In this document: piece by piece, positions 1 to 7,224 of the stretch | How the letters are laid out: the number at the start of each line of letters is the position of its first letter | Position numbering within the stretch: position 1 is the stretch's first letter | Origin: Fimbriimonadaceae bacterium | GTDB lineage: Bacteria > Armatimonadota > Fimbriimonadia > Fimbriimonadales > Fimbriimonadaceae | Length of the DNA: 64,000 bases | Reading direction: 5' to 3' | Assembly (NCBI GenBank): GCA_019638795.1 | Contig: JAHBTB010000005.1 | Coordinates: 1 to 64,000, forward strand | Notes under the pieces: model-generated | What the model was told of the DNA's origin: nothing | Databases searched by the model: none | The model's input: only the letters and a program-made list of their open reading frames with translations | Program-made: the position numbers and the translations under genes

Positions 1-312
1 TCGCCGGAGGAGCAGAGCAAGAGGTTCCTCGCCCGGCTCGACGACCCTGCCAAGAACTGGAAGTTCAGTAGCGCCGACCTGGCGGAAAGGGCGGTCTGGG
101 ACGACTACCAGGCCGCTTATGGGGACTGCTTGTCGGCCACTTCGACGAAGGAGGCGCCATGGTACGTCGTCCCTGCCGACGACAAAAGGAACACGCGGCT
201 GATCGTCTCCCAGATCATCGTCGACGCTTTGGAAGACCTTGAGATGTCGTATCCCGCGCCGACCTGCACTCCGCAGGAAATCGCGGAGATCCGCCGGCAA
301 CTCGGCGGTTAG
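1..312 (+). CDS. ppk2: PPK2-family polyphosphate kinase, C-terminal fragment
   Basis: The reading frame is open from the first base to the TAG at 310-312, so this is the last ~103 residues of a gene cut by the window edge. The segment carries the family's conserved tail: KRFLARLDDPAKNWKFS, then WDDYQAAY, LSATST and APWYVVPADDK, which match PPK2-type polyphosphate:nucleotide phosphotransferases. These enzymes transfer phosphate between polyphosphate and nucleotides in the cytosol. The Walker motifs are off the window. It converges on the lactonase gene, with the stop codons overlapping by a few bases. PPK2 membership is firm; the subclass (AMP or ADP specific) cannot be told from this part. 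Confidence 0.9.
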   Translation, partial: SPEEQSKRFLARLDDPAKNWKFSSADLAERAVWDDYQAAYGDCLSATSTKEAPWYVVPADDKRNTRLIVSQIIVDALEDLEMSYPAPTCTPQEIAEIRRQLGG

Positions 313-1361
313 CGGCGGAACGTGATGCAGACGGCCCGGCTGGCCGGCATCCGGCCCTTGGGTGCGCCCAGGCCATGGCTCACCGGGTCACACGGCAGGC
401 TGACGATGTCCCCGCTGTTCTGGCCCGCCACGACCATCCAGCGCCCGGTCGGGTCAATGTCCATGCCCCGCGGCTCCTTCACGCCGGCCGGATAGATCCC
501 CAGCAGGCTCACCTTGTCGCCGGCGTCGAGGGTGAACGCGGCGACCGATTCGTGGCCCCGGTTGCTCACGTACACCGTCCGACCGTCTGGGTGCATGACG
601 ATCTCCGAAGTCTTGGTGTACTCGGCGAAGTCCTTGGGGATGGTCGACAGACTCAGCACTTCGCGCATGGCACCTGTCGCGGGGTCGCGCCTGAACACCA
701 TCAGGGTGTTGTCCAACTCGCCGTTGACGTAGACGCGGTCCCCAGCCTTGTTGAACACCAAGTGGCGTGGACCGGCCCCGGCGTGCGTCTTCGTCCGGAC
801 GGGGTCGCCCAGCTTGCCACCTTGGACCGGAAAGCTAAGCACCTCGTCGGTACCGAGGTCGCACGCCAAGACGAACTTGTCGTCGGGCGAGAACGCGGCG
901 AAGTGCATGTGCGGCCCTTCTTGGCGGTCGGCGACAGGCCCCGAGCCACTGTTCCTGAAGCTGGCAAGGGCAGGGGTCAGCCTGCCGTCGGGTTCAAGGC
1001 CGAAGAACCCCAGGGTGCCGTCACCATATCCCGCCCCAGCGACAAACCGTCCGTCATGACTCAATGCCAAATGGCATGGACCGTTGCCATCCCACTTTGA
1101 CGACCCTAGGTCGGCCCAAGTCTTTCCATCGGTCAGCTTGAAACCCCGCACGTGGGCTCCTTGGGCTTCCTCGATCACATAGACCGTCTTGCCGTCCTTC
1201 CCCCAGACGGCAAAGCTCGGGTTTGACGACCGGCCCACGAGCCGGGCCGGGCCAAACTCTCCCGTCTCCGGGTCGAGGGTGCACGTGTAGGCGCCCTCGC
1301 TGCCCCCGGCCGAGGTGTAGGCCCCGATCAGAAACGACTCTAGGCGAGGCGGCTGGGTCAT
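309..1361 (-). CDS. Lactonase family protein (YbhE-type seven-bladed beta-propeller)
   Basis: About 350 residues of repeated beta-propeller blades with motifs such as GPRHLVF, HPDGRTVYVSNRG and EPRGMDIDPTGRW, typical of the 6-phosphogluconolactonase/YbhE (lactonase, PF10282) family. The family hydrolyses sugar lactones to acids. An ATG at 1388 gives nine extra residues, but the one at 1361 (MTQPPRLESF) starts right at the first blade and is preferred. It is the last gene of a three-gene operon behind the GH63-like glucosidase (gap about 20-50 nt) and an SDR dehydrogenase, which supports a lactone substrate made by that dehydrogenase. No clear signal peptide. The substrate (gluconolactone or its 6-phosphate) is inferred. 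Confidence 0.82.
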   Translation of the reverse strand: MTQPPRLESFLIGAYTSAGGSEGAYTCTLDPETGEFGPARLVGRSSNPSFAVWGKDGKTVYVIEEAQGAHVRGFKLTDGKTWADLGSSKWDGNGPCHLALSHDGRFVAGAGYGDGTLGFFGLEPDGRLTPALASFRNSGSGPVADRQEGPHMHFAAFSPDDKFVLACDLGTDEVLSFPVQGGKLGDPVRTKTHAGAGPRHLVFNKAGDRVYVNGELDNTLMVFRRDPATGAMREVLSLSTIPKDFAEYTKTSEIVMHPDGRTVYVSNRGHESVAAFTLDAGDKVSLLGIYPAGVKEPRGMDIDPTGRWMVVAGQNSGDIVSLPCDPVSHGLGAPKGRMPASRAVCITFRR

Positions 1362-1409
1362 GGCGGTGTCGATGGTGAAGAAGAACATCAGCCCATGCCA
1401 GTTTAGCTT

Positions 1410-4031
1410 TTACGCCCAAAGGGCGGTCTGGTCGATCAGTTTGGCGACCAGAGCGGTCCATCCCGTCTGGTGGCTCGCCCCAATACCACGCCCGGTGTCA
1501 CCGTGGAAGTATTCGTAGAAGAGCACCAAGTCCTTCCATTTGGGGTCGGTCGCATACAAAGGGTTTTCGTGGACCGGACGCCGACCCGACTCGTCAGGCA
1601 GGAACAAAGAGGTTAAGCGCGCGCCGAGCTCCAGAGACACTTGCCACAAGTTCAGTTGCCTTCCTGATCCGGTGGGAAACTCGACTTTCCAATCGTCGCC
1701 CAAATACCAGTGGTGGCGTTGCAGGGCCTCGATCAGCAGGTAGTTGATCGGGAACCAGACCGGCCCGCGCCAGTTGGAGTTTCCCCCGAACAGGCCGGTC
1801 GTCGACTCGCCAGGCTCGTAGTCGATCCAGTGCCTCTGACCCCCGACGTCAACCCCGTAGGGGTGGGTCGCATACACCTTGGACAGCGACCTCAACCCAT
1901 AAGGGGACAGGAACTCACCCTCGTCGAGCATCCGGGCCAATATCCGCCGCAGTCGTTGGGGGTGGACCAAGGAAAGGACATGGCGCTCCCCCGACCCCGT
2001 CTCCTCGACAGACGCCAGGTTGGCCAGCAGGTCGGGCCGGTGGCGGCCGAACCATTCAAGACGGGTGCGGAAGCCGCTCAACCGCACAAGATCGTCCGCG
2101 TCGATGGTCGTGACGGCGAGCAAGGGGATCAGCCCGACCGCCGAACGCGCCTTGATGGGGAGTTGGTTCCCGTCGGGACCACGCACGACATCGTAGAAGA
2201 ACCCGTCGGCATCGTCCCACAGCCCCAAGTCGTGGGCCGCCTTCGCGATGTAGACAAAGTGCTCGAAGAACTTGGACGCGACGTCGTCGTAGGCCGGATC
2301 GACTTTGGCGAGTTCAAGGGCGATGGAAAGCATGTTCAGGCAATACATCGCCATCCAACTCGTGGTGTCGGACTGCTCGAGAATGAACCCCTCGCCGACC
2401 GGCCGGTTTCGGTCGAAGACACCGATGTTGTCCAGGCCCATGAACCCACCCTCGAAGAGGTTGTTCCCTTCGACGTCCTTGCGGTTCACCCACCACGTGA
2501 AGTTGAGCAAGAGCTTGTGGAAGCAACGCTTGAGGAAGTCCACGTCCCCCGGGCCACCCCGTAGGCGCCGGTCGATCGTGAAGACCCGGTGGGCCGCCCA
2601 GGCGTGGACCGGCGGGTTGACGTCGCCAAACGCCCATTCGTAGGCGGGCACCTGGCCGTTCGGGTGCATGTACCATTCCCGCAGAAGGGTGATCAACTGC
2701 TCCTTCGCGAACTTGGCGTCGACCAAGGTCATGGGCACGGTGTGGAACGCCAGGTCCCAGGCGGCGAACCAGGGGTATTCCCACTTGTCAGGCATCGACA
2801 GCACCTCGGCGGTGTCCATATGCCCCCAACCCCGGTTTCGCACGTCGTGGCCTGGTGGCGGCGGGGGCTGGTGGGGGTCGCCCTCCAGCCAACGTCGGAC
2901 GTCGTAGCGATAAAACTGCTTGCTCCAGAGGAGACCGGCGAACGCGGCCCTCTGGAGGCTCCGCTTGGCCGGGTCACGGGTGACGGTCACCGCGTCATAG
3001 AAGGCGTCGGCGTCCGCTTTGCGCTGGCTGACCACCTCGGTGAAGCCGTCGCCAAACGGTACGTCGATCTGCACCGGGGACAACCGGGCCCGGACAGCGC
3101 GGATTTCGCCAGGGGCAAGATCCAGGCGGAAGACCCCGCAAGCCTTGGTGCCCGACTTGGCCGGGTTCACCCGTTCGGTGTCACCACCGACGATGTACTC
3201 GTGGAACGCGTCCTTGATAAACGGCTGTGGGTTCGGCTCGCCATAGAGCTTCTGCCGGTTGGTCTCGTTCTCGGTGAAAAGGACCTCGTCTGGCCGCTCG
3301 ATTTCGAACCACAGTGTCCCGTGCCGGCTGCTGACGCACTTGACGGTCTGGGGGTGGACAAGAGAGAAGTGGTCGGCGAACACCTCCCCGCCCCACGACC
3401 ACCGGTTGCGCGACCACACGTGGGGCAGCACCCACAGGCTGGCGGGGTCGGGGCCCTGGTTGGTCACCGTCCACTGGAACAAGATGTCGTCCGGAGCCGC
3501 CTTGGCGACTTCGATTTCGACATCGAAGTACCGGTCGCCGTCAAGGACGCCGGTGTCCAGCAATTCGAACTCCGGCTGCGTCATGTCGGCCTTACGGGCC
3601 CGGTTCTCGTCCACCAAGCGGCGGTAGGGGAACTCAGCCTGCGGGTACCGGTAGAGCATCCGCTGGTACGAGTGGGTCGGGGTCGCGTCTAGGTGGAAGT
3701 ACAGTTCCTTGACGTCTTCGCCGTGGTTGCCTTCTCCGTTGGTGAGGCCAAACAGTCGCTCCTTCAGGATCGGGTCATGGCCGTTCCAGAGCGCCACCGC
3801 GACATTGACGGTGCCTTGCCGGTCGCAGAACCCACCGATGCCGTCCTCGCCCCATCGATACGCCCGCGACCGGGCATGGTCATGGGGGAAGTAGTCCCAG
3901 GCGTCGCCGTCGGCGGAATAGTCTTCGCGAACCGTGCCCCATTGGCGGTCGCTGACATAGGGCCCCCATTCGTGCCACGGGGCCTCGGGGGCGTCGTTTT
4001 CGCGCAGGCGGGCGTGTTCTGGCGTCGGCAT
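1410..4031 (-). CDS. GH63-like glucosidase (MGH1-type glycoside hydrolase)
   Basis: An 873-residue cytosolic-looking protein, long for a hydrolase, beginning MPTPEHARLREND. The N-terminal half is beta-rich, with REDYSADGDAWDYFPHDHARSR and WNGHDPILKERLFGLTNGEGNHGEDVKE. The C-terminal half is an (alpha/alpha)6-type barrel with WEYPWFAAWDLAFH, WAFGDVNPPVHAWA, NWRGPVWFPINYL and HQTGWTAL. This pattern is the bacterial GH63/MGH1-like glucosidase family, whose catalytic acids lie in the C-terminal barrel. No signal peptide is seen. An upstream in-frame ATG at 4070 would overlap the SDR gene; 4031 lies 6 nt after its stop and is chosen. It probably releases glucose from an alpha-glucoside for the neighbouring dehydrogenase and lactonase; the substrate is unknown. 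Confidence 0.85.
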   Translation of the reverse strand: MPTPEHARLRENDAPEAPWHEWGPYVSDRQWGTVREDYSADGDAWDYFPHDHARSRAYRWGEDGIGGFCDRQGTVNVAVALWNGHDPILKERLFGLTNGEGNHGEDVKELYFHLDATPTHSYQRMLYRYPQAEFPYRRLVDENRARKADMTQPEFELLDTGVLDGDRYFDVEIEVAKAAPDDILFQWTVTNQGPDPASLWVLPHVWSRNRWSWGGEVFADHFSLVHPQTVKCVSSRHGTLWFEIERPDEVLFTENETNRQKLYGEPNPQPFIKDAFHEYIVGGDTERVNPAKSGTKACGVFRLDLAPGEIRAVRARLSPVQIDVPFGDGFTEVVSQRKADADAFYDAVTVTRDPAKRSLQRAAFAGLLWSKQFYRYDVRRWLEGDPHQPPPPPGHDVRNRGWGHMDTAEVLSMPDKWEYPWFAAWDLAFHTVPMTLVDAKFAKEQLITLLREWYMHPNGQVPAYEWAFGDVNPPVHAWAAHRVFTIDRRLRGGPGDVDFLKRCFHKLLLNFTWWVNRKDVEGNNLFEGGFMGLDNIGVFDRNRPVGEGFILEQSDTTSWMAMYCLNMLSIALELAKVDPAYDDVASKFFEHFVYIAKAAHDLGLWDDADGFFYDVVRGPDGNQLPIKARSAVGLIPLLAVTTIDADDLVRLSGFRTRLEWFGRHRPDLLANLASVEETGSGERHVLSLVHPQRLRRILARMLDEGEFLSPYGLRSLSKVYATHPYGVDVGGQRHWIDYEPGESTTGLFGGNSNWRGPVWFPINYLLIEALQRHHWYLGDDWKVEFPTGSGRQLNLWQVSLELGARLTSLFLPDESGRRPVHENPLYATDPKWKDLVLFYEYFHGDTGRGIGASHQTGWTALVAKLIDQTALWA

Positions 4032-4036
4032 GGTGT

Positions 4037-4900
4037 TCAGCCTCCCGTCGCGAATCCCTCCATCAGGCACATGCCGCCGTCAACCGTCAGGGTGGTGCCG
4101 ACGACATAGTCGCTGGCGTCGGAGGCCAGCCAGACGCAGGCCTGGCCGATGTCGTCGGGGACGCCGACGCGGTCGTAGGGGATCAGTCCAAGCAGCTTTG
4201 CCTCGGCTTCGGTGGTCTCCCAAGCGGGGCGGTTGATCGGGGTCGCGATCGCCCCCGGGGCGATCGAATTGACCCTGATGCGCCGGCCACTGACCTCCTG
4301 CGCGACGGACTGCATCATCAGCTTGATCCCACCTTTTGAGGCCGCGTAGTTGACGTGTCCGGCCCACGGGATGAACTCGTGGACGCTGCTCATGCAGACG
4401 ATCTTGCCCAGGGCCTTTGACACCGGTCGCATCCCCCGCCGGTCGAACTCCTTCACCGCCTCGCGGACGCACAGGAACTGGCCCTTGAAGTTGACGTCCA
4501 TGACCTTGTCCCACTGGGCGACCGTCATCTCGGTGAGCTTTGCGTCACGCTGAAGCCCGGCGTTCGCGACCAGGATGTCCAGAGTCCCGTAGGTGCGGAC
4601 GACCTCTTGGACCATGGCGACGACCTCGGCCTCCTGGCTGACGTCGGCGGCGACGGACGAGGCGCGTCCGCCGGCACCGACGATGTCGTCCACGACGGCC
4701 TGGGCCGCCTCAGGGTTGACGACGTAGTTGACGACCACGTCCGCACCGGCGGCGGCGAGGTGGCGGGCGCACCCTTCACCGATGCCCGAGTTTGCCCCCG
4801 TGACCAGGGCGACCTGCCCGGCCAAGGGTCGGTGCGGGTAGCTCGCGACCAGCTCTTTCTGACGGTCCAGGTTGTACGCGGGAAGGAGCATGTCCCTCAT
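4037..4900 (-). CDS. SDR-family oxidoreductase (glucose 1-dehydrogenase-like)
   Basis: A 287-residue classical short-chain dehydrogenase. The cofactor motif TGANSGIG is at residues 34-41, NAG follows near 113, and the catalytic Ser172 and Tyr185-Lys189 (YAASK) are intact. The C-terminus VVGTTLTVDGG is standard for the family. N37 and the lack of an acidic residue at the end of beta-2 leave NAD versus NADP open. It is the first gene of an operon with a GH63-like glucosidase and a YbhE-type lactonase, so oxidation of glucose (or a similar aldose) to its lactone is a reasonable but unproven role. An alternative ATG lies three codons in, at 4891. Confidence 0.85.
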   Translation of the reverse strand: MRDMLLPAYNLDRQKELVASYPHRPLAGQVALVTGANSGIGEGCARHLAAAGADVVVNYVVNPEAAQAVVDDIVGAGGRASSVAADVSQEAEVVAMVQEVVRTYGTLDILVANAGLQRDAKLTEMTVAQWDKVMDVNFKGQFLCVREAVKEFDRRGMRPVSKALGKIVCMSSVHEFIPWAGHVNYAASKGGIKLMMQSVAQEVSGRRIRVNSIAPGAIATPINRPAWETTEAEAKLLGLIPYDRVGVPDDIGQACVWLASDASDYVVGTTLTVDGGMCLMEGFATGG

Positions 4901-5020
4901 TCAACCCGGTTTGTGCGGGCCGACCGGCGGCAGGGCAGGCATCTTTGCCATTCCTTAACGGGACGCATAAGGGCCAAAAAGCTGCGCAGGACTGGGCGCC
5001 CGGCCAAAGGGACAGTTCCG

Positions 5021-5096
5021 TGGTGGAGGCTAGGGGACTCGAACCCCTGACATCCTGCTTGCAAAGCAGGCGCTCTACCAACTGAGCTAAGCCCCC
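5021..5096 (-). tRNA. tRNA-Ala (anticodon TGC), CCA encoded
   Basis: The minus strand folds as a full cloverleaf: acceptor GGGGGCT pairing with AGCCTCC, D-arm TAGCTCAGTTGGTAGAGC, anticodon stem-loop CCTGCTTTGCAAGCAGG with TGC in the loop, and T-arm GGGGTTCGAGTCCCC. The acceptor has a G3-U70 wobble, the alanine identity element. The 3' CCA is genome-encoded at 5021-5023. Confidence 0.97.
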
Positions 5097-5432
5097 ACGT
5101 GGCCGGCAGTGAGGATACCTCTCGCCTGACCAGACCAGAGGACGCCCGACACGACCTGCTGTACCTCGCGGAGGCCATGAGACGAGACGGGCACCGCCCA
5201 CCCGCTGCCCCAGTGGACGATGAACTTCTGCCTGATCGAGGTCGGCGTCAACTCACCGGAGTACCGGCCCCGGGCCCTGGCCATTGGAGAGCGGCTAGGC
5301 GTCTACCGCGGCTAACCGACGTCGAAGGGCTGCACGTCGCCTTTCGCCCCGGTCGCCATCGGCGTGCTGGCCAGCCGCAAGAGCTGAGATTTTTGCCCGG
5401 AACCGGCCCCGGCGATGACAAGATAAGACACG
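5097..5432. other. Intergenic stretch with one possible 31-codon ORF
   Basis: 336 bp between the tRNA-Ala 5' end and the next gene. The only candidate coding sequence is a 31-codon ORF on the plus strand at 5220-5315, starting MNFCLIEVGVNSPEY; no good ribosome binding site precedes it. The leftward part should hold the tRNA promoter, but I see no convincing -35/-10 pair. No repeats or RNA fold were recognised. Confidence 0.4.
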
Positions 5433-6494
5433 ATGCTCGCCACCCTTGCCCTGTTCGCCGCGACCATCCAGAACCCGCTTGCCCCGGGCGGGCCGTTTCC
5501 CGTCGCGGTCTGGTTGCAGAACCCCAACATGGCCAAGCGGTACCGCGCCGCCGGGTTCAACCTCTACGTCGGTCTGTGGCAGGGGCCGACCGAAGCCCAG
5601 TTGACCAAGCTCAAAGAAGCCTTCATGCCCGTCATTTGCGAGCAGAACGACGTAGGGCTCCGTCACCTGAACGACCCCGCGGTCGTGGCCTGGATGCACG
5701 GCGACGAGCCGGACAACGCCCAACCCGCGCCCGGCGGGGGATACGGGCCCTGCGTGCCGCCCAGCAAGGTCGTCGCCGACTACCACGCGCTCAAGAGGAA
5801 GGACCCGCGGCGCCCCGTGCTCCTCAACCTCGGACAGGGTGTGGCCAACGACGCGTGGATCGGGCGGGGTGCGGGGGCCAAGCTGAGCGACTACGAGACC
5901 TACGTCCAGGGATGCGACTTCGTCTCGTTCGATGTCTACCCTGTCGCCGGTTTACAAAGGCCTGACCAGCTTGGCCTCGTCGCCAAGGGCGTGGACCGCC
6001 TGATGAAATGGACGGGCGGCAAGAAACGGGTCTGGAACTGCCTGGAGTGCACCGACATCGACGGCCGGGGCAAGCCGACCCCGGCGCAGGTCGCCGCCGA
6101 GGCTTGGTCGGCGCTGATCCATGGCTCGCGCGGGCTGATCTACTTTGTCCACCAGTTCAAGCCCAGGTTCAACGAGCACGCCTTGCTTGACGACCCGACG
6201 ATGCTGGCGGCCGTGACCCAGCTCAACGCCCAGGTCCAGCGGTTCGCGCCCCTCCTTGACGATCCCGTCGACCCTGCCGTCTCCGTCGTCGGCTCGGGCA
6301 TCGAGTCTAAGGTGACGCGCCGTGGCAAGGAAACGACCCTGTACATCGTCGCCCTGGGCAGGGGCTCCAGCGTCACGGTCAAGGCACCGCATGGCGTGAC
6401 CTCGGCGCGTGATTTGCTCCAAGGTGGCGACGTCGGCCTGTCCTTCACGGCGGCGCCGCTCCGGCCCTACATCCTTCGCGTCACCCATCCCTGA
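5433..6494 (+). CDS. Putative secreted TIM-barrel (glycoside hydrolase-like) protein
   Basis: 353 residues starting MLATLALFAATIQNP, a short hydrophobic start that may be a signal peptide. What follows resembles a beta/alpha barrel of clan GH-A type: NMAKRYRAAGFNLYVG, VVAWMHGDEPDN (a Glu after Gly-Asp at the end of a strand, in the place of an acid/base), FVSFDVYPV and WNCLECTDIDG (a possible nucleophile Glu). A small beta domain ends the protein, with LYIVALGRGSSVTV, as in C-terminal domains of retaining galactosidases. The 3' end overlaps the convergent DUF72 gene by 14 nt. I do not recognise a specific family; sugar-hydrolase function is inferred from fold-like motifs and the nearby GH genes. 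Confidence 0.7.
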   Translation: MLATLALFAATIQNPLAPGGPFPVAVWLQNPNMAKRYRAAGFNLYVGLWQGPTEAQLTKLKEAFMPVICEQNDVGLRHLNDPAVVAWMHGDEPDNAQPAPGGGYGPCVPPSKVVADYHALKRKDPRRPVLLNLGQGVANDAWIGRGAGAKLSDYETYVQGCDFVSFDVYPVAGLQRPDQLGLVAKGVDRLMKWTGGKKRVWNCLECTDIDGRGKPTPAQVAAEAWSALIHGSRGLIYFVHQFKPRFNEHALLDDPTMLAAVTQLNAQVQRFAPLLDDPVDPAVSVVGSGIESKVTRRGKETTLYIVALGRGSSVTVKAPHGVTSARDLLQGGDVGLSFTAAPLRPYILRVTHP

Positions 6495-7218
6495 CGGCGA
6501 GCAGTTCGAGCAGGCGGTCGGCCCAACGCCAAGGCGTCTCGACCTCGGTGTGGCGGACGTAGACGTGGCAGTCCCGGCCTTCCGCCGCTTGCGCCAGGAA
6601 GAAGTCGGCCCAATCCTTCAACTGGTCGTCGGAGTACGCCGTCCGTCGCAACCTGACGTACACATGCCCGGCCGTCACGACACGCGGCGCCTCCTCGTCG
6701 TCGGTGTCGGTGACGACCCATCCCGCCCCGGCGTCGCGCAACGCCGCCTCGGCCTCGGGACAACGCCATGACCCATGCCGGAACTCGAAGGCCCACCTCA
6801 AAGTCGGCCGTCGCGGCATCGCGGCGAGAAAGCCCTCGAGCAGGCCTTCCTTGCGCGCCAGGTTAGGCGGCAACTGGACCAAGACCTGGCCGAGCATGCC
6901 GGCCCGTTCAAGCGGGACCATCTGGTCGGCAAATGCCACCAGGGTCTCATGCCCCTCGGGCTTCAGCCGGGACAAGTGGGTCACCTTCTGGTGCATCTTG
7001 GGCGACACCTGGAATCCGGGCGGGCATTGGTCGACATATTTGGCGACCGCCGACGGGGTCGGCATGCGTTGCCACATCCCCGGCGCCTCCACCGTCGAGT
7101 AGTGGGCGGCATAGTGCTTCAGGTAGTCGGCCTGTTTGAGTCCGACCGGATAGAACAGTCCCTCCCCTTGCCACTCCTTGTACGAGTAGCCCGACAGCCC
7201 CACGTGGACTTTCGTCAT
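6481..7218 (-). CDS. DUF72 domain-containing protein
   Basis: 245 residues with the DUF72 (YecE-like) pattern: GLSGYSYKEWQGEGLFYP at the N-terminus, YSTVEAPGMWQRMP, FQVSPKMHQKVTH, LGQVLVQLPPNL, ALRWAFEFRHGSW-type strands, YVRLRRTAYSDDQL and VYVRHTEVETPW at the end. The family adopts a TIM-barrel-like fold, and no reaction is firmly established. It is coded 6 nt from the end of the GH3 beta-glucosidase on the same strand, so the two may be co-transcribed. The stop overlaps the convergent gene by 14 nt. Family assignment is firm and function is unknown. Confidence 0.88.
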   Translation of the reverse strand: MTKVHVGLSGYSYKEWQGEGLFYPVGLKQADYLKHYAAHYSTVEAPGMWQRMPTPSAVAKYVDQCPPGFQVSPKMHQKVTHLSRLKPEGHETLVAFADQMVPLERAGMLGQVLVQLPPNLARKEGLLEGFLAAMPRRPTLRWAFEFRHGSWRCPEAEAALRDAGAGWVVTDTDDEEAPRVVTAGHVYVRLRRTAYSDDQLKDWADFFLAQAAEGRDCHVYVRHTEVETPWRWADRLLELLAVRDG

Positions 7219-7224
7219 GTCGGG

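Noticed and set aside
375-1100. Long plus-strand frame opposite the lactonase gene
   Set aside because: It is the antisense reading of a conserved beta-propeller gene; Arg/Pro/Val-rich product without motifs.
1710-3692. Two plus-strand frames of 284 and 367 codons opposite the GH63-like gene
   Set aside because: They mirror the third-position GC bias of the true gene and have no family features.
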